Assembly: GCF_007655135.1 (NCBI RefSeq)
Contig: NC_045132.1
Coordinates: 8,804,001-8,868,000, forward strand
DNA from: Punica granatum
Lineage: Eukaryota > Streptophyta > Magnoliopsida > Myrtales > Lythraceae
Direction: 5' to 3'
Length of the DNA: 64,000 nt
Shown in pieces: positions 1 through 9,980 of this stretch (its first letter is position 1; every line of letters starts with the position of its first letter). Below the pieces are notes generated by a model. It worked only from the letters and a program-made list of their open reading frames with translations. It made no database searches and had not been told where the DNA came from. A program made the translations under genes and the position numbers.

Positions 1-1062
1 TACGCGCTTCGCTGTGGTTGCCGAACGATTTCAGCATTCTAAGGAGACAATGTCATGGGTCATCAAGTTAAATAGTTCGAGGAATTCATTCGTTATCACC
101 AACATACATAAGACGGAGGAACGTTGATGTGCAGCCTGAAATTCAGATATGCCGAAAATGGTACCCATTCTTTAAGGTATTTGTCGTACATCTGAGAAAT
201 TAAAATGGCAATTAATTTTTTGATTTATACTATAATTCGTATTCTTTTCATTATTATTGTAGAATTGCATTGGAGCAATCGATGGAACCCATGTGGCTGC
301 TTGTGTTCCTTCATCGGTGAGCGGCGCGTATTGCGATCAAAATAATGAGATTACGCAAAATGTTCTCGCCGCTTATTCGCATGACATGATGTTCACACAT
401 GTCGTGACTGGATGGGAAGGTTCGGCTCACGACTCGAGACTTTTGTCTGATGCCGCTACATTGCAATCATTCCCCGCACCATATGGTGGTAAGTTGTTCT
501 TGCTCATATCGCACGTTCCTTGTCAATCGCGTATGTATTTTCATAATTTCAATCAACAACTGTTATCTATTAGATCTACATTTGTGCTTGCAGAACAATA
601 TTATGTAGTTGATGCGGGATTCCCCAATATTCCCGGTTATATGGCTCCTTACAAAGGGCAAAGGTATCACCGTAGTGACTTTAATGATGACACCCCACCA
701 ACTACGGAGAAAGAGTTATTCAATCAGCGCCAGGCATCCGTTCGTAATGTTATTAAACGGTGTTTTGGGGTGCTAAAGAACATATTTGCTATACTGCGGT
801 CAATGCCAAATTACGGCTCGGTTTGCCAAGGACAAATTACTCTTGCATGCTTGTGTTGCACAATTTCATTCGACTTAATAATTATCACGATAGATTATTT
901 GAAGAGTATGGAAATGCATGGCAATATTACAATGAATTCCGAAATCCTCCTCATCTAATTGGAGATCGGGTTGATGTAAACATGAGAAGCAGGGAAATGG
1001 ATGCATTATGTAACCGTATTGCAAATGCAATATGGCAAGCGGAAACAAGAGGAAGTCAGTAA
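1..1062 (+). pseudogene. PIF/Harbinger (HARBI1-like) transposase, decayed
   Basis: DDE nuclease of the PIF/Harbinger superfamily (DDE_Tnp_4 type). The 5' exon (about 5-176) carries the family motif AERFQHSKET, then shifts frame before a segment ending WYPFFK. A GT-AG intron fits 177-262 and is followed by IGAIDGTHVAA, which holds the first catalytic Asp. The second Asp lies in WEGSAHDSRLL (about 410-445). A second 105-bp GT-AG intron fits 489-593 and leads to YYVVDAGFPNIPGYMAPYKG. The region that normally reads NVIERTFGVLK is NVIKRCFGVLK here, so the third catalytic acid is Lys. Near 810-825 the frame shifts again; the tail (HNFIRLNN to ETRGSQ, stop about 1062) is in another frame. The 5' end runs off the window. 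Family assignment is firm; loss of function is inferred from the two frameshifts and E-to-K. Confidence 0.88.
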
Positions 1063-1149
1063 TATTCGAATGAATGGATGGTGTAGATAATTGATTATAA
1101 TGAGATTGTATGTTTTAATAAGATATGAGGCCCACCAGTTTGACTTTGA

Positions 1150-1225
1150 GAAAGTGTGTTTTCTTGTGTAGTGTTGAGTTAAAGTTAAAGTTAAAATTTT
1201 TTTAACTTTAACTGCGAATCCAAAC
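1150..1225. mobile_element. Possible 3' end of the Harbinger element
   Basis: Just after the transposase there is a run of GTTGAGTTAAAGTTAAAG repeats, then an inverted stretch and AATCCAAACGGAGC. Plant Harbinger elements and their MITEs often end in CCAAAC-type termini, so this may be the subterminal and terminal inverted repeat of the element. The other end is outside the window and no target duplication could be checked. Confidence 0.3.
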
Positions 1226-1789
1226 GGAGCATGATGAATATCTTAGACATGTATATCTCTTAGCACTAACCTCAGTACTTAAATAAAAGAAGCATTTTGA
1301 AATATATATATTTCTGAAAAATTGTAACTTTTAGAAACGCGCGAGATCATACACATAGTAATATCTTTTCTCCCTAAAATTTGAATCTGAATAGATATTT
1401 GATGAAAACCACATCATATACATATATTTTTCCCTTAAAAAACGCATAAAGGCATGTAATTGGAAGGGTCACCCTTATATCCATCAAAATCTGTAAAATT
1501 TTGAAAACCCTAGCTTATGATGAATTTATCTTTGCTTCAACTCGAATAAGATATAAAAGAATCAAAATAAAGAGGTGACACGCACACTATCTTTATCTTC
1601 AGTAGAAAAAAGTGAAAATAAGAGAGATCTTGGGATAGCGTATATAGAGAAAGTCCGGAGGTCATGGCATACAGTGTGAGTCCGAACATTCTTACTTGGA
1701 AAAGAGATTAGCCACCGGAAAAGAATCGATGGAAGAAGAACTAAAATGCGAGGGTTCTCTCTTAGCTATAGGTCGTTCATCGAAATAAA
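1226..1789. other. AT-rich sequence, nothing recognised
   Basis: No open frame, RNA gene or transposon terminus is recognisable here. The sequence is AT-rich and looks like old intergenic DNA. Confidence 0.5.
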
Positions 1790-2060
1790 ATTTTCAACTC
1801 AACTCCACTTATCTTCAATTCAATAACACAATTATTACATTTTCCTTTTTTCTTCAATTTTTTAACAATTCAATTCAATTTTTAATACTAAATTCTCTCA
1901 ACTATTCATTATTTTTTCCACAATTCAATAATATAATCGTTACGTTTTCTGAACTATTCATTACTTTTTCATACTTTTTCTCACAATTTAACAACACAAT
2001 CATTACAAATCAATTAAAACCAAAACTCAACTCTACTCAACGCTAATACCAAACATATTC
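1790..2060. repeat. AT-rich MITE-like segment with sub-repeats
   Basis: Three degenerate copies of an ACAATTCAATAACACAATCATTAC-like unit (near 1815, 1920 and 1982) alternate with AACTATTCATTA-type spacers. The right edge (AACTCAACTCTACTCAAC followed by ACCAAACATATTC) resembles the ends of Harbinger-type MITEs. A matching left terminus is not visible, so this may be a truncated copy. Confidence 0.4.
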
Positions 2061-2124
2061 TTTAAGTGCTATATATCTTTGGACGTGAAATTTAAGTGAA
2101 TTGAATAAAGTGTTTGGGTCCAAA

Positions 2125-2290
2125 GGAAGTAACTTTAATCAGTAGCTTTTTCAAGCTTGCTAAAAATTTTTAAGCAAGCTAAAGTTAGAAAAACATTTTA
2201 ATCAGTAACTTTTAGTTAGCTAGAACTGGAATCACATTTTAATGAGTAGCTTTTTCCAGCTAGCTTAAAATTTCTTACATGTTAGTATAG
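2125..2290. repeat. Three degenerate direct repeats with a near-palindrome
   Basis: The phrase TTTAATCAGTAGCTTTTTC recurs with changes at about 2135, 2199 and 2239, each followed by an AGCTAG or AGCTTGC motif. At 2153-2180 there is a near-perfect palindrome (AGCTTGCTAAAAA paired with TTTTTAAGCAAGCT). It may be a small non-autonomous DNA element; superfamily unknown. Confidence 0.4.
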
Positions 2291-3020
2291 CTTGCTCAAT
2301 TTAGCGAGAAGGAAAAGAAAAAAGGGCCAGTAACAAATTTAAGCCAAATTGTAGATAAATGTAAGCTAGGTTCAAACGCAAACTCCCATCATTCAAGCTA
2401 GTTGTTCATATTCTCCACCATCTCAAGAGATCCCCTAAAATTCGCCCGATTTGTTCCTCTACCTAATTATTTCTATTCGGATTCAACATCTTCATTCTCT
2501 TCACGTTGGTCTGACTCTCCATTGTCCGTTGGTTTGATCATAGCTTTTTCTTCCCCTTTGAAACATATGAAGCCATCATTTCGCTTTGATTGTCTCATGT
2601 TTCATTAATTGTTCTAATATAAGATGTTTATCCAATAATTTTTTTATCTGGACAGGAATTGAGTCTAAAATGATAGTGATTATATTGGTTTGATTCACAA
2701 GATGATTGAACTAATAATGTTTGGCCAATTAACGAATGTTGTCCTTGATGTGTTGGATAAAATGCTTGTGAGAATATTTCTTTCTCATAATTACTTTCTA
2801 CGGATCAAGGAGTGCACCAGGTCATTATTTTGGAACTAATTACATTCTTTTAGATCAATTTCATAGTTCTTTTTCATGTCCCCATCATTGGTATTTTTTT
2901 ATTATTTGTATCTCATGAAGCTGCTTCTCATTCAACTCTTTCTTTGCCCAATTGATGGCTGTGGACAAACAAAAAGAATCTTCGTGTGATGCCTAACAAA
3001 CCTAAAAGAAGGCCAAATAG
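2291..3020. other. Intergenic sequence, nothing recognised
   Basis: No supported gene. A 68-codon open frame at 2402-2608 has no recognisable domain and no surrounding gene structure, so it is not called. Confidence 0.5.
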
Positions 3021-3366
3021 CAGAAGCGCCTTTTAGGAAAAATCTTAGAAGATCAAGATCGTTTTGAGCAGTTTACTAAAAAGAGGAGCGTCTTGTTAGC
3101 AAGGCCGATAAATATACTTAATTTTGATCAGGAAGGGTTTGATCTTAGCCATTTCTTTGAACACCAAGGTCAGCTTAACCTTTTGGGAAAAAAATGTGTT
3201 GTGTCTGACGTTTTAGTCAAGCATTTCTACAACAATATGGTATCAAACTCATCGTCGATCATTCAGACCTATGTCAGAAGAGTACACATTAAATTTGACA
3301 AAGTCAAGCTTGGAAAATTTTTGGGCAATCTGTTCATGGGGTTTGGATGAATTTCTTGTTACTAGT
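3021..3366 (+). pseudogene. Fragment of a putative plant transposon protein domain (PF20167-like)
   Basis: The frame open from 3021 reads through RFEQFTKKRS and ARPINILNF to LVKHFYNNM and HIKFDKVKLGKFLG. This resembles the retroelement-associated 'putative plant transposon protein' domain, with its typical LVREFYANL-like and later FLGLP-like segments. A one-base shift near 3325 moves the continuation (SWGLDEFLVTS) into another frame. LARD-A element 1 cuts the fragment at the CTAGT site; sequence resumes at 19284. A stop lies in frame at 3018-3020, so the 5' end is missing or decayed. The domain match is from memory of the family. Confidence 0.5.
3362..3366. repeat. Target site duplication CTAGT (left) of LARD-A element 1
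   Basis: CTAGT directly precedes the LTR terminus TGTACGG and matches the five bases after the other LTR. Confidence 0.92.
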
Positions 3367-5793
3367 TGTACGGATCCGAATGTGGACTCTCGTCGGGGCC
3401 CGCATTGCGCGCTTTTGGATCGCGCGGCTTGGGAGTGTCCACCTTCCTGTGGGGACGCGTGACGGACACGCGTGAGAGAAGGAGTCGCCACTTATCATTT
3501 TACGACCCGAAGGTCGAGGGCGGATAAGTTACCCGGGGTCTAGGGGTATGGAACACCTAGTTGTTGTTAAGGCATTGATCTGTGCGGAACCGAAAAGTCC
3601 GAGTTCGGGGGTTCATGTTACATGCGGGCCTATATCCCGCACGCCCTTTCGGTACTCTTGTTTGCTAGGCTTCATGTTTTATTATTTACCGCATGAATTA
3701 AGCTGTGCTTGGCTCACACACTTTGACACCGTAAATTCGATGAATTAAACGATGTCGGTTGAGAAGCCGGGAGAGAAGTAAATCTATATGTCGGGGAATT
3801 GGTTCATAATCTTACGATACAGTTCATCAAACCATGAAGGTTGAATCCCTACATGAACCAGAACCTCGAGATCTTGGATTTACTTTCCTTTGGGCAAGCA
3901 TGAAACCGATTCGAATGATTCGACTCTCGAACCGTTTGCTTGCCAACTGAGATTCTTACATATTGAATGTACAAAACAAAAATCCTTACAATGAACTCTT
4001 AAAAATACATCAAATCATAATTACAAATAGGTGAATCTCAGTCAGTTTGCATTCGGTTATTATTCCGCTCTAACTCACCGTGAGTTTAGGGAAACACCGA
4101 AAAACTGAAATTCAATGCACGCTCTCACTGAATAGGGTGTTGGACCCTGTGAGTGTTGATTAGGACGTCGAACCCTGTGATCGATGATTAGGGTGTTGAA
4201 CCCTAATATTGTTCGGCCTAGGGATCAGGCTTGATCCGTATGGCAAACAGGTGCGGAAAGATAACAAGCAGGAGATAAATAACAGACAATGTGTTTGTAT
4301 TCACCGAATGTACGTGGATTAGCAAGTTTATTAATCTGGGGTATTTTGGCATGCAAATCCTAGGGATGTCGCTGAATTGTGAAAAGACGATTTTGCCCTT
4401 TATTTGAAAATTATTTTCAGAAAAGGGGAAACATCGTAGTGCGGGCCACCTCGGCCTGTAGCCGGTGTCGACTAATTCCTTGGATCGTCCAGGGTTGTGC
4501 AAGAACCTCGAAAAAGCCAAAGAACCGGTCGATCTGCCCGGAAGTGATCTAGAAAGATCTTCTGTATCCTGACCTGAGTTACCTGGAATCAGGTAAAAAC
4601 TGAAGTTGAGACACAGAAGCCCTTTTCAGACATCCATGCTACATCGGACCACGCGTTTCGGGTTTTGAAATTGATAAGTTTGAAAAGGGCACCAACGTCA
4701 TTTGACAACTCATCGACGGGAGTTATCAGTTAATGGCCAATTCGTGTAAATTTTATCAGTGTGAAGTGGGTTTAATCATGTGAGCGTCCCGATTAACCCG
4801 TTCGTGAAATTAAGGCTTAAGGGTTGTGCCGAATGCATTAATTATGAAAACGATTCGTGACTCGGCGACCAAGACGATTCCATAAGGATCGAGGATAATT
4901 CGGTCAAATAACCGAAACTACCCTCGTAACCGAATGGACCCGAATGAGTCATCGATACCCGAATCCATGCATGCTTTGTTTTGAAAAGACATTTTCATGC
5001 GATATTGCGACAATAATGTAAATTGCAAATTACACGAAAGCCGAGAACGGACTCAAAACGGGAAGAGGAAGCCTCATACAACCCGTACGAGTCGAAGAGG
5101 CTCTCGGTTACTTCTCCTTGGAGATAGCCGAGAGGATCCCATGGCCCGAATGGGGTTCCACGAGGTTTCCCCGTCTTGTTTCGAATCATTTCTCGCATGC
5201 TTAAACGTCAAACATGATAAATGACGCGATTAAACGAAAGTCGGTATTGCCATGATTTGAATAACGCATTCGAACATGCAAACATGCACAAACAAGTTAT
5301 TTAAGGAATCAATAAAACAATACCGACTTCATGCACGTGAGAAAATACGATGAAACTCGGGAATCGAACTTGGATCGGGTCAAGAAGATCGTTCTTTCCC
5401 GAAAGGAACAAGAGAGCATTCGGTCACCTCCCTTAGAGGGAAACCCGTGAGCTCTTTGCCTTTCCCGGGTCGGGATGTTCTTCTCGACTACGATCCAAAT
5501 GTTTCCCGACATGCTAGCATATAAATCAAGGATAAATATGCATGATATAACATGGAAAATGCATAAAGATTAAAACTTGAAAATAAAACATACATAAAAC
5601 CCCTTATAACTCCATAAACGCAACGAGAATGTAAAAGTCCTAGCTCCTCTAAGTCGGGAATGGTCATACGTAGTCCCGAGATGGGGGATGGGACCTTCAA
5701 GAGTCGGGTTGGACCGTTGATGGGTCGAGTTTGAGCTGTTTTCCGTTGAACAGACCCGAATGGCACCACACAGACCGGCTGGAATACTGGACA

Positions 5794-6180
5794 GACCCGA
5801 CTGGCACAAGTCGGGTCGGACGTCGCCACGGAGGCTCCCGATGGAATTTTGAGGTAAGGTCGGCGGCCTTGGGTAGCCAAGGGACCCCTCTAGGTGACCG
5901 TGGTGGTCGTTTGTTCCCAGAGTTGTCGGGTCGACCCGTACAGTCCTGCAAAAATACCCAAAACAGAGCACGTCTTAAATTTCGGACCCGACTGGCACAA
6001 GTCGGGTCGGACGTCGCCACGGAGGCTCCCGATGGAAATTTTGAGCACGGCCAACGGCTCCCGACTGCTAACTCACCTCCGGAGGTGGCTGTGGTGGTCG
6101 TTTTTCGAAAAGAGTCCTGGATCGACCCGATCTGCAAGAAAAACTTACAAACAGTCAGAAATTTCGACCCGACTGGGCAG
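5794..6180. repeat. 191-bp tandem duplication in the 3' LTR of element 1
   Basis: The phrase GACCCGACTGGCACAAGTCG begins at 5794 and again at 5985, each followed by GGACGTCGCCACGGAGGCTC. The two copies are degenerate. This block is absent from the LTRs of element 2, which carry a GC-rich stretch instead. Confidence 0.8.
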
Positions 6181-6643
6181 TCGGGCTGTTTCTTCTTCCT
6201 GGGGTTAAACCGACGGGTTTTTCTTGGATTGCTTGACTCCTTGACACCCTAGGGTTGTGTGGGGAGGTGTTGTATGGGTTTTGGTAGCTCAAACCGACTT
6301 GGAAAGGCTTGAAACCCGGTTTGACATTTTTGACCCGAGAAGGACCAAATCTGTCCAGATTTTGTTCAAGGCTGGTTCTATGGCTTAGAGGCTTCAAACT
6401 TAAAATCTAAGCTCCGAAATGGATAGAGGGGGTCAAAAACATGTGGGATATGAAGTTTGGTAAAGTTTGGATTCAAGCTGGGATGGATTCCGACTTAAGA
6501 CTTTGCCCGGTTTTGCTTGGTTTTGCTCGTTCTTGCTGAGCTGCGATTTTTCTGAACTCCTTGAGAGTTTGAGAGCTTTTGTTTGAGTGAGAAATGCTAG
6601 AGAGAGAGTGCTTGAAGGTGTCTTTAAGTTAATGACATTTGGA

Positions 6644-6654
6644 CAATATATAGG
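6644..6654 (-). promoter_or_regulatory. TATA box of the element 1 3' LTR
   Basis: Same CCTATATATTG motif as in the 5' LTR; from here transcription could read out of the element to the left. Confidence 0.5.
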
Positions 6655-8290
6655 AAAGCTTAAAATGCAAGATTAGTGAAGAAAAGTGCAATTAGGGCCA
6701 TGGATTAGTGGAATCCGAATTTCTTAAGGAAATATCAAGCTCAATCCTCATCCATTGCATTAATGGAGAAGAGATAAGAGCATTGATGGCTTGGATGGGA
6801 AGTTGGAGTGTTGAATTGAAACACTTAGATATTTTGCAAAAGGAAGACAAAGGCAAGTTGTCTTCTTGGCAAGTTGTCTTCTTGGCTTGAAGAAGATGAT
6901 GACAAGAGAGGGGTGGTTCTTCTTGTCTTTGGCAAGGGGAAGAAGATCACGCGGGTCCCACACGAGATTGGAAGTGAATCGGGAATGCTCGGACGTCGAT
7001 CGGCTATGTGTTCAAGTTCCGTGACTTGAAAGAACGTTGTATCGACAATGTGCGCGAGAAAACGATCCCGATAAGCCCAAGACTGTCAACTTTCGTGGAA
7101 GAATGCTTCGGGTGCATACGAGGCTCGGAAGCCAGTTTTGCTCATTGTAGGTGACCAGAGCGAAGTTGTCCGCTTCTGACAGCATATCTTGTGTCTGCAT
7201 CTCACGTTGGTTATTTTGACATGAATTGTCAGACAACGTGAACAATTGACCCTTAAGCCGGTAATGCAAACGTGGAGCCGGAGATATCCTAGGAGGTCGA
7301 AATTGGATTTCTCAGAATGATTTCTAAGTTGTTTGGGCATTCCGGAGATTACTGTAATCTCTGTTTGTCGAGATCAGACCTCCAAGGACTTGAAAAGTGT
7401 ATATGAGACCTCTAAACCACTGCTCGGGAGGTCTAGATGAGTCATGTGATTTATTCCGACGATTCCACGTTGAGCCTTGAGAAGGCTAGCATGGTGTAGG
7501 GTAGACACTCGGCATCAAGTTTCCGTAAAAAGACCTCCGGATATGCATTTCCACTGAAAATGACCATTTCCGCTCCTCGGAGGTTATTCGGGAAACTGAA
7601 AAGGGTTTTGCTGTCTGTTTTGCGCAATTGTGAATGTCTGCTAGAGTTTTCAGGGCAATGCGGTATGAACTTCGTTTGCCGTAATTCCATTAGACTAGTC
7701 TCCGGTTATGCTCTTCCGAAAAGGAGTATGCCCGTTTTGTCGCTCGGAAGTCATTCAGGGTGTCTGTATGGCTTCCAAAAGACAATCTGAAGCACTGCAC
7801 GTGTTATGTATGATTGTGGGGCATGGCTGCATCTGATATTTGGAATTAACTTTTCTCCGAGAAACCGGCATTTTTGGACTTCCACTAAAAAGTTGTTTGT
7901 ATACAGAACGTTGTTCTGTATAGAGCAGATGATTTGCAAAACGCCTTTGGGGACACTTTTCATCTGTTTGGCATTGGAGTGGATTTTTGGAGTCAATATT
8001 GGCTATCTTCCGATGATCGAGCGAACTATCGAAAAATAGAACCGTCCATGTGACATACTGAAAATGTCGGTTTTGGACATTGTTGAGCTCTTTAGTCACT
8101 CTGTTGCTCCTTGATGACCCCTGGAGTCCTTCTATCACATCCATGGGTCATTTGATCAATTTTGCCGACTTGAGGATGAATAGTGATTTTCCGCTCTGTT
8201 GAGCCATTTTTCTGTACTCTGCTCAAGTCATAGTTTGGATCATTGCTGATAATGTAATTTGAATCGGTGAGCCCAAATGGGGTGCTGACA

Positions 8291-8304
8291 GCTTGCCCCT
8301 CTTT
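8291..8304 (-). promoter_or_regulatory. Polypurine tract of LARD-A element 1
   Basis: The element strand reads AAAGAGGGGCAAGC directly before the 3' LTR start TGTCAGC. Plus-strand DNA synthesis would be primed here. The identical tract precedes LARD-A elements 2 and 3 and LARD-B. Confidence 0.88.
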
Positions 8305-8716
8305 GACTGCTTGCTCGAGTAGAGGATGCAGCCAAAGACTTTAGAAGCACCCCAATTTGATAGCAATGATCGATGTGAAATTTCCTATATGGCCTTCTCC
8401 TTCTTGCTTTGGATATGTGGGATGTTGTACCCGAAGGGGACTGACCCCTGAGCAAACTTTAAAGCCGGGATTGACCCGAAGGGGACTGACGCCGGTGTAG
8501 AAAGTAATGTCGGGTAGGATGCATTGCAAAATGAAAATGCTTGTAAAAAGTAAATGCAAACGCTGGGGAGTTGCGTGAGGTGTGGAAGGAATCATTGTGA
8601 TTCCTCTATCACTGAGCTTGTCCGTGCTGCAATCGATGTTGTGGCAGAATGCTTCGTTGCTTGCCAACTGATTATGATGCCACTGAGTGCATGGAGTATT
8701 TGTATCATCTGAGAAC

Positions 8717-9980
8717 GGGACTCAGTCTTGTGGAAACCTAAAGATGGGACTTGGCCCTGTGAGAGATCTATCGATGGGACTCGGCCCGACAAAAGATCTA
8801 AAGTTGGGACTCGTCCCTGTGGGGGATCTAACAAAGGGACTCAGCCCTATGAAAGATCAAAGGAAGGGACTCGGCCCTGGAGGGGGATCTAACGAGGGGA
8901 CTCGGCCCTACGGAAGATCAAAGGAAGGGACTCGGCCCTGGAGGGGGATCTAACGAGGGGACTCGGCCCTACGGAAGATCAAAGGAAGGGACTCGGCCCT
9001 GTGGGGATCTAACGACGAGACTCGGCCCTACGGAAGATCAAAGGAAGGGACTCGGCCCTGTGGGGATCTAACGACGGGACTCGGCCCTACGGAAGATCAA
9101 AGGAAGGGACTCGGCCCTGTGGGGATCTAACGACGGGACTCGGCCCTACGCAAGATCAAAGGAAGGGACTCGGCCCTAGGGGGATCTAACGATGGGACTC
9201 GGCCCTACGCAAGATCAAAGGAAGGGACTCGGCCCTGTGGGGGATCTAACGATGGGACTCGGCTCTACGGAAGATCAAAGGAAGGGACTTGGCCCTGTGG
9301 GAGATCTAACGACGGGACTCGGCCCTACGAAAGATCAAAGGATGGGACTCGGCCCTGGGGGAATCTAACGATGGGATTCGGCCCTACGGAAGATCAAAGG
9401 AAGGGACTCGGCCTTGGGGGAATCTAACGATAGGACTCGGCCCTACGGCGAGTCCTACGGAAGATCAAAGGAAGGGACTCGGCCCTGTGGGGGATCTAAC
9501 GATGGGACTCGGCCCTACGGAAGATCAAAGGAAGGGACTCGGCCCTGGGGGGGATCTAACGATGGGACTCGGCCCTACGGCGAGTCCTACAGAAGATCAA
9601 AGGAAGGGACTCGGCCCTGTGGGGGATCTAACGATGGGACTCGGCCCTACGGAAGATCAAAGGAAGGGACTCGGCCCTGTGGGGGATCTAACGATGGGAC
9701 TCGGCCCTACGGAAGATCAAAGGAAGAGACTCGGCCCTAGGGGGATCTAACGATGGGACTCGGCCCTACGGAAGATCAAAGGAAGGGACTCGGCGCTGTG
9801 GGGATCTAACGATGGGACTCGGCCCTACGGAAGATCAAAGGAAGGGACTCGGCCCTGTAGGGGATCTAATGATGGGACTCGACCGTACGGAAGATCAAAG
9901 GAAGGGACTCGGCCCTGTGGGGATCTAACGATGGGACTAGGCCCTACGGAAGATCAAAGGAAGGGACTCGGCCCTGTGAT
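8717..9980. repeat. Minisatellite of element 1 (30-bp half-units, 60-bp dimers)
   Basis: Each half-unit begins GGGACTCGGCCCT; one type continues GTGGGGGATCTAACGAT and the other ACGGAAGATCAAAGGAA, and the two alternate to give a 60-bp period. Length suggests about 42 half-units. The edge nearest the PPT (8717-8850) is degenerate while the centre is homogeneous. An odd variant with an added GCGAGTCCTAC occurs at about 9448 and 9580. On the element strand the array lies in the 3' UTR position just upstream of the PPT, where Tat-lineage elements are known to carry variable tandem repeats. Confidence 0.93.

Larger units (their letters stand above)
3367..8290 (-). repeat. 3' LTR of LARD-A element 1
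   Basis: 4924 bp, collinear with 13977-19278. It lacks 404 bp that the other LTR has between 14957 and 15361; the junction is at about 4359-4362 with CCTA shared by both breakpoints. It contains the same promoter, 191-bp duplication and U5 motifs as the 5' LTR. Open frames in it are short and not preserved between the two LTRs. Confidence 0.9.

Noticed and set aside
2402..2608. 68-codon open frame in AT-rich DNA
   Set aside because: No domain, no homologous frame nearby and no gene structure; within chance expectation.
5488..6252. Long overlapping open frames on both strands in the LARD-A LTR
   Set aside because: They cover the 191-bp duplication, are found in three frames at once and are not preserved in other LTRs.
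8687..9750. Repeat-peptide open frames in the minisatellite as a coding gene
   Set aside because: Frames stay open only because the period is a multiple of three; they are antisense to the element and break at variant units.
8717..9980. CRISPR-like array
   Set aside because: Plant nuclear context, no unique spacers; both half-units are repeats.
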